Origin: Streptomyces guryensis
GTDB lineage: Bacteria; Actinomycetota; Actinomycetes; Streptomycetales; Streptomycetaceae
Assembly: GCF_021261325.1 (NCBI RefSeq)
Contig: NZ_JAJSBI010000019.1
Location: forward strand, 140,609 to 204,608
Reading direction: 5' to 3'
DNA length: 64,000 nucleotides
Shown: positions 17,322 to 25,908 of the stretch, piece after piece
Numbering within the stretch: the first letter of the stretch is position 1
Layout: every line of letters begins with the position of its first letter
The notes under the pieces: model-generated
What the model was told of the DNA's origin: nothing
What the model saw: the letters and a program-made list of their open reading frames with translations, nothing else
The model's database searches: none
Position numbers and translations under genes: made by a program

Positions 17322-17968
17322 AGCTTCTCCTCCGAGGCCTGGACGTACACCGCGCCGTTTCCGCTGAGCTCCAGCTGGAAGGCCTCCCCGGAGCCGCGGC
17401 CCACCATGTCGCGCCAGCCCAGCGCCGAGGACAGCTTGTTGCGTACGTCGCCGTGGTGGGCGACGTACGCCTGGGGGTCGACGTGCACGGGCCGCTGGGG
17501 GGTGATCGGGATCTCGAAGACGCCGCCGTGGGCCATCACGGCCACCGACCCGTGTCCCTTGAGGGTGGTCGTGAACAACCCCTGGCCGGTGACCTGGCCG
17601 CGGACCATGCCCATGACGCCGCCCTGCGAGCCCATGAACATCGTGCCCTGCTGGAGCGTGCCCTCGAAGGCGAGCAGGCGGTCCGCCTCCACGTAGAGGG
17701 TGTCTCCGGTGAGGTTGATGACCTGGACGTGGTGGCCGCCGTGCCCGAACAGGACGGTGCCGCTGCCCTCGACGGACATCAGGGGTGTCGCCTCATTGGC
17801 CACTCGCCGCCCGATCATCGACATGATCCCGCCCTGGCCGCCCTGGATGTTGGGCGTGAAGGACACCTCGCCCTTGTAGGCGAGCATCGCGCCGCGCTGG
17901 CTGAACCACCGCTGGCCCGGCTGGATGGTCGCCTCGACCATCTTGGAGTTGATCTCGCGCAGTGCCAT
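17318..17968 (-). CDS. AIM24-family beta-rich protein, second of three
   Basis: About 216 residues with repeating beta motifs: MVEATIQPGQRWFSQRGAML, then GSGTVLFGHGGHHVQVINL and YVEADRLLAFEGTL, typical of AIM24. Start MALREINSK at 17968 lies one base after the upstream TGA; in-frame ATG 17977 and GTG 17980 are alternatives that would overlap the upstream gene by a few bases. No signal peptide or membrane segment is visible, so it is probably cytosolic. Function unknown. Confidence 0.85.
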   Translation of the reverse strand: MALREINSKMVEATIQPGQRWFSQRGAMLAYKGEVSFTPNIQGGQGGIMSMIGRRVANEATPLMSVEGSGTVLFGHGGHHVQVINLTGDTLYVEADRLLAFEGTLQQGTMFMGSQGGVMGMVRGQVTGQGLFTTTLKGHGSVAVMAHGGVFEIPITPQRPVHVDPQAYVAHHGDVRNKLSSALGWRDMVGRGSGEAFQLELSGNGAVYVQASEEKL

Positions 17969-17969
17969 G

Positions 17970-18602
17970 TCACACATCACCCGCGATCGTGTTCCGCTCG
18001 CTCGGCTGTACGTACACCAGCCCGTCCCCCTCGAACCGGATCTGGAAGGCCTCGCCGCCGCCCTCGCCGAAGAACGTGCGGAACGTCACGCCGGACTGGA
18101 AGGACTGCCGCAGGTTCCCCTGGTGCGCGATGTAGGCGCCGGGGTCGACGGTCAGCGGGTACTGCGCGCTCACCCGCAGCACCACCGCCGGGCCGTCCGA
18201 CATGATCGCCGCCTGGCCGTGGCCCTCGACGGTCGTCGTGAACAGCCCGTTGCCCTGCGAGGCGCCGCGCAGCCCGGTGAAGGTCGTGCCCGTCCTGAGG
18301 CCGGCGTCGGTCGCGAGCAGATTGCTCGACTCCACGTACAGCTTGTCCCCCTGGAGACTCACGAGGTTGATCTCGGAGGCCCGGTCCGCGAACCAGCACG
18401 TCCCGTGCCCCTTCACCTCCATCACGGTCATCTGCTCACCGGTGAGCCGCCGGGTCACCATGCCCCTGAGGCCCTCACCGCCGCCGCTCATCTTCTTGAA
18501 GGCCATCTGCCCGTCGTACGCGACCATCGAGCCGTTCTTCGCCTTAACGGCGTCCCCGGTCATGTCGACGGCGAGCACCTTGCTGCCTTGGAGTCGAAAC
18601 AT
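17970..18602 (-). CDS. AIM24-family beta-rich protein, first of three
   Basis: A 210-residue protein of the AIM24 family: MFRLQGSKVLAVDMTGDAVK, then GHGTCWFADRASEINLVSL and LYVESSNLLATDAGLRTGTT. The ATG at 18602 is chosen because the upstream reading frame (18603-18665) is low in family-like sequence. It probably leads a three-gene operon and is transcribed away from the DUF3817 gene. The divergent gap 18603-18762 should hold both promoters. Function unknown. Confidence 0.85.
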   Translation of the reverse strand: MFRLQGSKVLAVDMTGDAVKAKNGSMVAYDGQMAFKKMSGGGEGLRGMVTRRLTGEQMTVMEVKGHGTCWFADRASEINLVSLQGDKLYVESSNLLATDAGLRTGTTFTGLRGASQGNGLFTTTVEGHGQAAIMSDGPAVVLRVSAQYPLTVDPGAYIAHQGNLRQSFQSGVTFRTFFGEGGGEAFQIRFEGDGLVYVQPSERNTIAGDV

Positions 18603-18762
18603 CGCCACGCTGCGAAAGGTAGCCGCCGGGCGGGTGCACCGCACAGGGCCCGGGGGTGGAGACACACCCTGACCGCACCCCTAGGGGAACCGTTTGTCAC
18701 AATGGGCGGACGCTTGTGCTTCCGTTCACAAAGAGCGATCCGTCTCCCACCGAAGGTGACCC

Positions 18763-19107
18763 GTGGACATCAAGACCGCCACCGCCCTCCGCCGCCTGCG
18801 CCTCGTCTCGGCTCCGGAGGCCGTGTCCTTCCTCCTCCTGCTGGTCTGCTCCGTGTTGAAGCGGACCACGGACTTCAACGCGGTCCCGGTGATGGGCATG
18901 GTCCACGGCGTCCTGTTCATCCTGTACGTGATCTTCTGGGCCGACGCCTGGAACCGTACGAAGTGGGACAAGAAGACCGCGGGGCTCTACTTCCTCCTCT
19001 CCGTCCTGCCGACCGGCGGCTTCTTCGCCGAGCGCAAGCTCAAGCGCGCCGCCGAGGACGCCGTCATCGCCTCCCGCGCGCGCCAGGAAGGAATCGTGAA
19101 CGCATGA
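18763..19107 (+). CDS. DUF3817-type small membrane protein
   Basis: A 114-residue protein with three membrane segments (VSFLLLLVCSVL, VMGMVHGVLFILYVIFWADAW, GLYFLLSVLPTGGFF) and a basic C-terminus containing ERKLKR. These match the DUF3817 pattern G-x-H-G-x2-F/Y and P-G-x-FF-x-ERK. A paralogue is at 28320-28658. The GTG start has GAAGGTGA upstream. It overlaps the next gene by ATGA. Role unknown. Confidence 0.88.
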   Translation: MDIKTATALRRLRLVSAPEAVSFLLLLVCSVLKRTTDFNAVPVMGMVHGVLFILYVIFWADAWNRTKWDKKTAGLYFLLSVLPTGGFFAERKLKRAAEDAVIASRARQEGIVNA

Positions 19108-19397
19108 TCGTCGCCTTCTCAGTGACGCCGCTGGGGGTCGGTGACGAGGTCGGGGAGTATGTCGCCGACGCCGTCCGTGTCGTCCGCGACTCCGGCCTGC
19201 CCCACCGCACCGACGCGATGTTCACGAGCATCGAGGGCGAGTGGGACCAGGTGATGGAGGTCGTCAGGCGCGCCGTCGCCGCGGTCGAGGAGCGGGCGCC
19301 GCGCGTGTCCCTGGTCCTCAAGGCGGACATCCGCCCCGGAGTGACCGACGGTCTCACCGCGAAGGTGGAGACGGTGGAGCGTTATCTCGCCGGGTGA
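19104..19397 (+). CDS. MTH1187-family thiamine-binding protein (DUF77)
   Basis: A 97-residue ferredoxin-like fold protein: MIVAFSVTPLGVGDEVGEYV, then HRTDAMFTSIEGEWDQVMEV and VSLVLKADIRPG, all conserved in the MTH1187/YkoF-like family, which binds thiamine or related ligands. The ATG overlaps the DUF3817 stop as ATGA, so the two are co-translated. An intrinsic terminator follows. Ligand is inferred from the family only. Confidence 0.88.
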   Translation: MIVAFSVTPLGVGDEVGEYVADAVRVVRDSGLPHRTDAMFTSIEGEWDQVMEVVRRAVAAVEERAPRVSLVLKADIRPGVTDGLTAKVETVERYLAG

Positions 19398-19414
19398 CAC
19401 TCCTCGGCATGGAG

Positions 19415-19445
19415 AACCCCGGGCCCGCGCGGTCCGGGGTTTTCT
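19415..19445 (+). terminator. intrinsic terminator after the thiamine-binding gene
   Basis: AACCCCGG at 19415-19422 pairs with CCGGGGTT at 19434-19441 and is followed by T residues, 18 bases after the stop codon. Confidence 0.8.
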
Positions 19446-19457
19446 TGTGCCACATGT

Positions 19458-19473
19458 TTGAGCGATCGCTCAA
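19458..19473. promoter_or_regulatory. TetR-type operator 1, perfect 16-base palindrome
   Basis: TTGAGCGATCGCTCAA is fully symmetrical. It lies 71 bases before the SRPBCC start and 43 bases (centre to centre) from a near-identical site. The operon it precedes ends in a TetR gene, so autorepression is likely. Confidence 0.75.
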
Positions 19474-19500
19474 GAAGGTGTAGGTTCACGGTCAAGCGAC

Positions 19501-19516
19501 TTGAGCAGTCGCTCAA
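19501..19516. promoter_or_regulatory. TetR-type operator 2
   Basis: TTGAGCAGTCGCTCAA repeats operator 1 with two central changes. A related partial palindrome, TCAAGCGACTTGA, overlaps its left edge at 19492-19504. The spacing suggests two dimers around one promoter. Confidence 0.7.
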
Positions 19517-19543
19517 ACAACGCGCCTGACCTGGGGGATTCGC

Positions 19544-20305
19544 ATGGGCCGCTCAGGGCTCTACATAGAGGCACGCATCCGCGCCGACCTCGACGAACTG
19601 TGGTCACGTACGCAGGAGCCGTCCCAGCATCAACGCTGGGACCTCCGCTTCACCGAGATCGACCACCTCCCGCGCGCGGAGGGCGAACCGCAGCATTTCC
19701 GGTACGCCACACGCGTGCTGCCCTTCCTCACGGTCGCCGGCACCGGAGTCTCGGCGGGCGAGCGGGAGCGCCCGGACGGGACCCGTACGTCCGCTCTCCG
19801 GTTCGGCTCGGCCCATCCGCTCTCGCTGCTGGCCGAGGGCGGCGGGTACTGGCGCTACATCCCCGACGGAGACGGAGTCCGCTTCCTCACCGGCTACGAC
19901 TACCGGCCCCGCTGGGGCGGCTTCGGAGCGCTCGCCGACCGGCTTCTGTTCCGTCCGCTGATGGGCTGGGCGACTGCCTGGTCCTTCGACCGGCTCCGGC
20001 TCTGGCTGGAGCACGGGATCACTCCGGAGCGGGCGCGGGCGAACTGGCTGGCCGAGCTGCTGGTGCGAGCCCTGGTGATCGTCCTCGCCGGCACGGGCTT
20101 CGGCTGCGGCGGTCTGCTGCGGCTGGCCGGGCCGTTCGCCCCGCTGTTCTTCTACGCCACACCCTTGCTGGCGGTGGTCGCCCTGGCGCTGGCTCTCTTC
20201 GCGCCGCCGCTGTCCGCCACCCCGGCCGCCCGCCGCTGTCTGCGTACGCCGCCCACGCGCGTGCGTGCGCCCCGGCTTCTGCACACCCTGGAGAGCCACC
20301 GATGA
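19544..20305 (+). CDS. SRPBCC-fold protein with membrane C-terminus
   Basis: A 253-residue protein. Residues 1-160 look like a START/SRPBCC ligand-binding barrel (IEARIRADLDELWSRTQEPS...RWDLRFTEI). Residues about 180-230 contain two hydrophobic helices (ALVIVLAGTGFGCGGLL; LFFYATPLLAVVALALALF). The ATG at 19544 follows GGGGGA. It overlaps the next gene by four bases. The three-gene set with a DUF4166 protein and TetR suggests a lipid-like ligand and stress-induced expression, which is inference. Confidence 0.82.
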   Translation: MGRSGLYIEARIRADLDELWSRTQEPSQHQRWDLRFTEIDHLPRAEGEPQHFRYATRVLPFLTVAGTGVSAGERERPDGTRTSALRFGSAHPLSLLAEGGGYWRYIPDGDGVRFLTGYDYRPRWGGFGALADRLLFRPLMGWATAWSFDRLRLWLEHGITPERARANWLAELLVRALVIVLAGTGFGCGGLLRLAGPFAPLFFYATPLLAVVALALALFAPPLSATPAARRCLRTPPTRVRAPRLLHTLESHR

Positions 20306-21060
20306 CGGAGAAGTCCACGAACTCGGCCAAGTGCACGAACTCGGCCAAGGCGACGAACTCGACCCCCGCGGACGCCTCGGCGCACTCGATCTTCCGCACG
20401 GTCATGGGCGCGGACTTCGACCGCCTCCACCCCCAGCTGCAGCGCCGCTTCTCGGTCGGCCTGGCGAGCGGGGAGGCCTGCACCGGCCGCGGGGTGATGG
20501 ACCGCGTCTGGCACGGCGGATCCTTCGTGAAGCCCTTTCTCGCGCTCGGCACCACGCGCAACATCCTCGTCCCGCGACCGGGCCGTCATGTTCCCTTCGT
20601 GATCGAGAATGTCCCCTACGCCGACACCTTCGGGCGTGAGACGGTGACCTTCGTGCGCACCTTCGACCTGCCCGGACGTTCCCGGCGCTTCGACGCCCAG
20701 ATGGTGCTGAGCCCGCGCGGGGACCGCATCCTGGACTACCTCGGGACCCACCAGCACCTGGCCAGCGACCTGTACTTCAGTGCCGAGCCGGACGGGTCGC
20801 TGCTGATCCGGTCCGGCGAACACCGGTTCCGGGAGGGGGCGGTGGACGTACGTGTGCCGGAGCTGATCGGGGCGAGCGCCGAGGTGCGGGAGTCCTTCGA
20901 CGATGTGGCCGGGCGCTTCCGTATCCGGGTCCGGGTGGTGAACAAGTACTTCGGGCCCCTGTTCGGCTACGACGGGTCCTTCGAGGTGACGTACACGGAC
21001 ATCCGGACCTGTGGCGTGCGGCCCGGGCTGCGGCCCGTGCGCGAGGAGCGGCGCGCGTGA
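20302..21060 (+). CDS. DUF4166-domain protein
   Basis: A 252-residue soluble protein. After a repetitive N-terminus (TNSAKCTNSAKATNS), residues 30-245 match the DUF4166 pattern: FDRLHPQLQRRFSV, then PFVIENVPYADTFGRETVTFVRTFD and a closing FGYDGSFEVTY. The family has no proven activity; related domains occur fused to NAD-dependent epimerases or lipid-linked proteins. ATGA overlap upstream and GTGA overlap downstream put it in the TetR-controlled operon. Confidence 0.85.
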   Translation: MTEKSTNSAKCTNSAKATNSTPADASAHSIFRTVMGADFDRLHPQLQRRFSVGLASGEACTGRGVMDRVWHGGSFVKPFLALGTTRNILVPRPGRHVPFVIENVPYADTFGRETVTFVRTFDLPGRSRRFDAQMVLSPRGDRILDYLGTHQHLASDLYFSAEPDGSLLIRSGEHRFREGAVDVRVPELIGASAEVRESFDDVAGRFRIRVRVVNKYFGPLFGYDGSFEVTYTDIRTCGVRPGLRPVREERRA

Positions 21061-21707
21061 GTCCCGAGACGGCGAAGTCCCGGGAAACCAAGGCCAAACT
21101 CCTGGAGGGGGCGTTGCGCACGCTCACCGAGCAAGGGATCGCGAAGGTGTCGGCCCGCACGATCGCGACGGCGGCCGGGGTGAACCAGGCGCTCGTCTTC
21201 TACCACTTCGGCTCGGTGGACGAACTGCTCGCGGCGGCCTGCCGATACGGCGCGGAGCAGTCGGTGGCGCGATACCGGGAACGGTTCTCCGCGGTGACGT
21301 CGCTGTCCGAACTGCTCGCCATGGGGCGGGAGATGCACGAGGCGGAGCGTGCCGGGGGGCATGTCGCCCTGCTCGGGCAGCTGTTGGCGGGGGCGCAGAC
21401 CCACGCGTCGCTGGGACCGGCCACCGCCGCGGGGCTCGACCTGTGGATCGCGGAGATCGAGAAGGTGCTGACGCGGGTGCTGGCGGACACACCGCTGGGG
21501 GAGTTCGCGGATCCTGCGGGGCTGGCGCGGGCTGTGGCGGCTGCGTTCGTGGGGATCGAGTTGTACGAGGGGGTGGATGCGGAGGGGGCTTCGGCGGCGT
21601 TGGACGCGCTGGAGCAACTGGGGGTTGTGGTGGCCGTGTTGGAGGAGCTCGGGCCGGTGGGGCAGCGGGCGGTGCGGCATCGGTTGCGGCGGGTGGGGCG
21701 GCGCTGA
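21057..21707 (+). CDS. TetR-family repressor of its own operon
   Basis: A 216-residue regulator. The helix-turn-helix is at residues 10-55 (LLEGALRTLTEQGIAKVSAR, then AGVNQALVFYHFGSVDELL). The ligand domain is Ala/Leu-rich. The GTG start overlaps the DUF4166 stop by four bases. It most likely binds TTGAGC-type palindromes at 19458 and 19501 at the head of the operon. Inducer unknown. Confidence 0.9.
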   Translation: MSPETAKSRETKAKLLEGALRTLTEQGIAKVSARTIATAAGVNQALVFYHFGSVDELLAAACRYGAEQSVARYRERFSAVTSLSELLAMGREMHEAERAGGHVALLGQLLAGAQTHASLGPATAAGLDLWIAEIEKVLTRVLADTPLGEFADPAGLARAVAAAFVGIELYEGVDAEGASAALDALEQLGVVVAVLEELGPVGQRAVRHRLRRVGRR

Positions 21708-21734
21708 CGGGGTGGGTGCCGGGGTGTTCTCCCG

Positions 21735-21849
21735 CCCCCGCCGCCCCTGCCCGTCCCGGGGCGCTGCCCCGGAGTCCTGCTGGGGGCTCTGCCCCCAGGC
21801 CCCCGGTCGGCCTGAACGGCCTCGTCCTCAAACGCCGGACGGGCTGGAA
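21735..21849 (+). repeat. dispersed GC-rich intergenic repeat, copy 1
   Basis: A hairpin (CTGGGGGC, TCT, GCCCCCAG at 21780-21798) is followed at 21810-21846 by a box ending in CAAACGCCGGACGGGCTG. Similar hairpin-plus-box units occur at 44253-44321 and 57663-57733. It follows the TetR stop and may terminate transcription. The rest of the gap 21708-22029 shows no gene; the cslA promoter should lie in 21850-22029. Confidence 0.75.
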
Positions 21850-22029
21850 GACCGATCCCCGCCCGGTGAAGATCAGCTCCGCCCGGCGGGAGTCGGCCCC
21901 CGCCGCCCCGGAACCGCCGTCGAACAACCCGCCTGGACGCCCCCAGGTCGCCGTGCCCCCGGAACTCCACTTTTGTAGGGGGTGATCGGTATTCGTCCGC
22001 CGGTCACACCTCAATCACTGGAGGGCGCC

Positions 22030-23826
22030 GTGCAGTCGGAGGGCTACGCATACGACACCCACAGCCGACTGGCCGGACCCCTGACGGAGCCGACCGACGC
22101 GTCGTACCAGGTGCAGTACATCTCGCTCCTCTCCAGTGAGCCACGGCGAATACAGGCCGTGCTCCTGATGACCCTTGCCCCGGTGCTCACCGGGACCCTG
22201 CTCGTCTACCTGGTCTGGCCCACCCACTGGGTGGAGCGGGACGGCGGTGAGAGCTGGCTGGTCGGGCTCGACGTCACGATGCTGGTATCCATCGGGCTGA
22301 TCGAGCTGTTCATGGTGGTCAACGTCGCCTCCGTCGCACATGCCACGCTGGTCGCCCGTGATCCCGTTCCGGTCGTTCCGGAGGCCGGTACCCGCGTCGC
22401 GTTTCTCACCACGTACGTCCCGGGCAAGGAACCCCTGTCGATGGTCCGCGCCACCCTTGAGGGAGCCGTCCGCATCACCCACGCCGGGCCCGGCAGCGTC
22501 CTCGACATATGGCTCCTCGACGAGGGCGACGACGAGCAGGCGAAGGCCCTGTGCGCGGAGCTCGGGGTCCGGCACTTCACCCGGCGCGGCGTGGCGCGGT
22601 GGAACCAGGCCGCGGGCGTCCACAAGGCCCTGACCAAGCACGGCAACTACAACGCCTGGATCGCCGTGCACGGCGACGCGTACGACTTCTTCGCCTCCGT
22701 CGACACGGACCACGTCCCGCGCCCCAATTTCCTGGAGCGGATGATGGGGTACTTCCGGGATCCCGATGTCGCCTTCGTGGTCGGGCCTCAGGTGTACGGG
22801 AACTATGCCGACCATCCCGTCACCAAGGCCGCCGAGTCGCAGCAGTTCCTCTTCCACGCGCTGATCCAGCGGGCCGGGAACCGGTACCGCTCGCCCATGT
22901 TCGTCGGCACGAACAACGTGGTGCGGATCGCCGCCGTGAAGCAGATAGGCGGGCTGTACGACTCCATCACCGAGGACATGGCCACCGGGTTCGAGATACA
23001 CCAGCGGCGCAACCCCGTCACGGGCAACCACTGGCGGTCCGTGTACACCCCGGACGTACTCGCCGTCGGAGAGGGGCCCGCCTCCTGGACGGACTTCTTC
23101 ACGCAGCAGATGCGCTGGTCACGGGGGACCTACGAGACGCTGCTCAAGCAGTACGGGAAAGCGCTGTTCAGGATGGCTCCGGGGCGGCTGTTCTCGTACA
23201 CCATGATGCTTGTCTACTACCCGATGACGGCCGTCAACTGGTTTCTCGGCATCCTGAGTTGTGTGCTCTTCCTCTGGTTCGGGGCCTCCGGCACACAGGT
23301 CGCGTCCTCGGTGTGGCTGATGCTCTACAGCGACGCCGCCGCGCTGCAGATCGGGCTGTACCTGTGGAACCGGCGGCACAACATCTCGCCCCATGAGCCG
23401 GAGGGGTCCGGCGGTCTCGCCGGCATGGTCATGTCGGCCCTGGCCGCGCCGATCTACCTCAAGTCCTTCGGCGAGGCGCTCACCCGCCGGCCCAGCAGGT
23501 TCGTCGTGACCCCCAAGGGCGCGGACGCCAGTGCCGACCGGCTGCTCACCTTCCGTATCCACCTCTTCTGGGCGGCCCTCCTCGCGGCCTCCCTGGCAGC
23601 CTCTGTCGTCCTGGACCACACCCATGCGGCCATGCGCACCTGGGCCGTCCTGGCCATGGCCATCTCGCTCGCACCGGTCGCGGTGTGGTGCTCCACGCTC
23701 CTCAAGGAGCGGCGGGAGCGGCACGCACCGCACCGGACCGCTCGTGCCGTCGACGGCACGGAGCCCGTCCTCGCCGCCGGCGTCGCAGGCTCCCCGGTCT
23801 CCGGATCCACGACAGGAGGCAACTAG
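22030..23826 (+). CDS. cslA: CslA-type family 2 glycosyltransferase (cellulose-synthase-like)
   Basis: A 598-residue membrane enzyme that polymerises a beta-glucan at hyphal tips and pushes it outward. Two membrane helices (residues about 38-60, 75-100) precede a GT2 domain with DEGDD, SVDTDHV, TEDMATGF and QQMRWSRGT (the D, D, D, QxxRW set). Further helices follow from about 395 onward. The GTG at 22030 has GGAGGG four bases upstream. glxA starts four bases after its stop, so the two are one unit. It matches CslA of S. coelicolor/lividans, which works with GlxA and DivIVA. Confidence 0.9.
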   Translation: MQSEGYAYDTHSRLAGPLTEPTDASYQVQYISLLSSEPRRIQAVLLMTLAPVLTGTLLVYLVWPTHWVERDGGESWLVGLDVTMLVSIGLIELFMVVNVASVAHATLVARDPVPVVPEAGTRVAFLTTYVPGKEPLSMVRATLEGAVRITHAGPGSVLDIWLLDEGDDEQAKALCAELGVRHFTRRGVARWNQAAGVHKALTKHGNYNAWIAVHGDAYDFFASVDTDHVPRPNFLERMMGYFRDPDVAFVVGPQVYGNYADHPVTKAAESQQFLFHALIQRAGNRYRSPMFVGTNNVVRIAAVKQIGGLYDSITEDMATGFEIHQRRNPVTGNHWRSVYTPDVLAVGEGPASWTDFFTQQMRWSRGTYETLLKQYGKALFRMAPGRLFSYTMMLVYYPMTAVNWFLGILSCVLFLWFGASGTQVASSVWLMLYSDAAALQIGLYLWNRRHNISPHEPEGSGGLAGMVMSALAAPIYLKSFGEALTRRPSRFVVTPKGADASADRLLTFRIHLFWAALLAASLAASVVLDHTHAAMRTWAVLAMAISLAPVAVWCSTLLKERRERHAPHRTARAVDGTEPVLAAGVAGSPVSGSTTGGN

Positions 23827-23830
23827 CGCC

Positions 23831-25831
23831 ATGTCCCGGAACGCTGAGAACAAGTACCGGAAGAACCCCAGGAACAGGGCGACCAGAAGGGCCGCCCTCG
23901 GGGTCGGGGGCATCGTGGTCCTGGCCGGTCTCAACGCCCCTGCCGCGGTCGAGTTCGCCGATGCGGAGTACCACGAATACAAGATCGCCCAGCCTGAGTA
24001 CCAGGCGAAGTACGGCTCCTGGAGCCGTGTCGACATTCCCGCGAAGTACCGCACCAACGCCATCCACGCGGCGCTTCTGCACACCGGCAAGGTGCTGATC
24101 GTCGCCGGGTCCGGCAACGAGCAGAGGAAATTCAACGCCGGATCCTTCGACACCGTCCTGTGGGACCCGAAGGCGAACACCTTCAAGAAGATCCCCACCC
24201 CCGCCGACTTCTTCTGCTCCGGCCACACCCAACTCCCCGACGGGCGGCTCCTCGTGGCCGGCGGCACCGCCCGCTACGAACTGCTCGACGGCGAGGTCAA
24301 ACGGGCCGGCGGCGGAATGCGGGTCAAGAACGAGAGCGCCGTCAAGGCGGTCTTCCTGAAGAAGGGCACCCGCTTCCGCTCGCCCGCGGGCGTCGAGTAC
24401 GTCAGCAGGTTCGACGTCACCGTCCCGAAGGCCAGGCCCGCAGCCGGCGCGGTCGGCGCGGTCGGCGCCGCCGGCGCGGTGCGGCCCGGGCAGGCCGCGG
24501 CCCCGGCCCCGGTGGTGGCGGGCGAGGCCCGGGTCTTCGTCGAGGCCGTCGAAGCCGGCCCGCTGTCCGTCACCGAGAAGCAGGCGCAGTACGACATCGT
24601 CGGGCTGACCGGCAAGGACGCGGCCAACACCTACGGGCTGAGCGAGAAGATCACCCTCGACAAGCAGGACTTCCAGGGGATCCGCACCGCCTACGAGTTC
24701 GATCCCGTGGCCGAGCGTTACGTGCCCGTCGACCCGATGCAGAAGGCCCGCTGGTACCCGACGCTCGTCGGACTCGACGACGGACGGGTGCTCGCCGTCT
24801 CCGGACTGGACGACGTCGGCATGATCGACCCCGGGGACAACGAGATCTACGACCCGAGGACCAAGAAGTGGTCCCCCGGCCCGAAGCGGTACTTCCCCAC
24901 GTACCCCGCGCTCTTCCTGACCAAGGGCGGCAAGCTCTTCTACACGTCCTCCAACGCCGGTTACGGGCCCGCCGACCAGGGGCGGGAACCGGGGCTGTGG
25001 GACCTGAGGACCAACACCTTCCGGAAGGTGCCGGGGCTGCGCGACCCCGACGAGACGGAGACCTCCTCCTCCCTGCTGCTGCCGCCCGCGCAGGACCAGA
25101 AGGTGATGATCCTGGGCGGCGGAGGCGTCGGCGAGTCCAGGAGGTCGACCCCGCGCACGGCCGTCGTGGATCTGAAGCAGGACAACCCGGTCTTCAAGGA
25201 CGGGCCCGACCTCCCCCAGGGCACCCGGTACCTGAACAGCGTGATCATGCCGGACGACTCGGTGTTCACCACCAACGGCTCCGAGGACTACCGCGGCCGC
25301 AGCGCCAGCAACATCTTCAAGGCGCAGTTCTACGACCCGAAGAGCAACGCCTTCCACGAGGCGGCCGCGCCGACCGTCGGTCGCAACTACCACTCCGAGG
25401 CACTGCTGCTGCCCGACGGCCGGGTCGCCACCTTCGGCTCCGACCCGCTCTTCGACGACCAGCAGAACACCAAGCTCGGCCACTTCGAGCAGCGCATGGA
25501 GGTCTTCACACCGCCCGCGCTGCATCGCAACGGCAAGAACCGCCCCGTACTGGAGGGCGGCCCCCGGGAGCTCGGCAAGGACCGCCGGGCGACCTACCGC
25601 ACCGACCACCCCGAACGGGTGGCGAAGGCCCGGCTCATGCGGCCCAGCGCGGTCACCCACACGACCGACGTCGAGCAGCGCTCCATCGAACTCGGCCTGA
25701 CCAAGGACACGCACTCGGTGACGGTCGACGTACCGGACGACCGGGCCCTGGTGCCGCCCGGCTGGTACATGCTGTTCGTGACGGACGCGCAGGGCACGCC
25801 GTCCGAGGCCAGGTGGATCCAGGTGAAGTGA
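23831..25831 (+). CDS. glxA: GlxA-type mononuclear copper radical oxidase
   Basis: A 666-residue galactose-oxidase-like enzyme acting on the glycan made by CslA. A basic N-terminus and one hydrophobic stretch (GVGGIVVLAGLNAPAAVEFA) suggest a membrane anchor or export signal. The Cys-Tyr cofactor pair fits FFCSGHTQLPDG and GTARYE. Copper ligand regions fit GRNYHSEALLLPDGR and SAVTHTTDVEQR, and W/Y residues in ARWYPTLVGL. Kelch blades fill residues 60-540 and an immunoglobulin-like end follows. Between about residues 200 and 235 lies an Ala/Gly/Pro-rich insert. AGGAGG lies 11 bases before the ATG. Confidence 0.9.
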   Translation: MSRNAENKYRKNPRNRATRRAALGVGGIVVLAGLNAPAAVEFADAEYHEYKIAQPEYQAKYGSWSRVDIPAKYRTNAIHAALLHTGKVLIVAGSGNEQRKFNAGSFDTVLWDPKANTFKKIPTPADFFCSGHTQLPDGRLLVAGGTARYELLDGEVKRAGGGMRVKNESAVKAVFLKKGTRFRSPAGVEYVSRFDVTVPKARPAAGAVGAVGAAGAVRPGQAAAPAPVVAGEARVFVEAVEAGPLSVTEKQAQYDIVGLTGKDAANTYGLSEKITLDKQDFQGIRTAYEFDPVAERYVPVDPMQKARWYPTLVGLDDGRVLAVSGLDDVGMIDPGDNEIYDPRTKKWSPGPKRYFPTYPALFLTKGGKLFYTSSNAGYGPADQGREPGLWDLRTNTFRKVPGLRDPDETETSSSLLLPPAQDQKVMILGGGGVGESRRSTPRTAVVDLKQDNPVFKDGPDLPQGTRYLNSVIMPDDSVFTTNGSEDYRGRSASNIFKAQFYDPKSNAFHEAAAPTVGRNYHSEALLLPDGRVATFGSDPLFDDQQNTKLGHFEQRMEVFTPPALHRNGKNRPVLEGGPRELGKDRRATYRTDHPERVAKARLMRPSAVTHTTDVEQRSIELGLTKDTHSVTVDVPDDRALVPPGWYMLFVTDAQGTPSEARWIQVK

Positions 25832-25832
25832 C

Positions 25833-25884
25833 CCGGTCCGCAAGCCCGGTCCGCAAGCCCGGTCCGCAAGCCCGGTCCGCAAGC
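25833..25884 (+). repeat. four 13-base tandem repeats between glxA and the GH6 gene
   Basis: CCGGTCCGCAAGC occurs four times head to tail, starting one base after the glxA stop. Next to it CGGGCC-GTC-GGCCCG could fold as a short hairpin. The two genes converge here, so the site may help end both transcripts. Confidence 0.8.
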
Positions 25885-25908
25885 CCGGGCCGTCGGCCCG
25901 ACCGGGTG

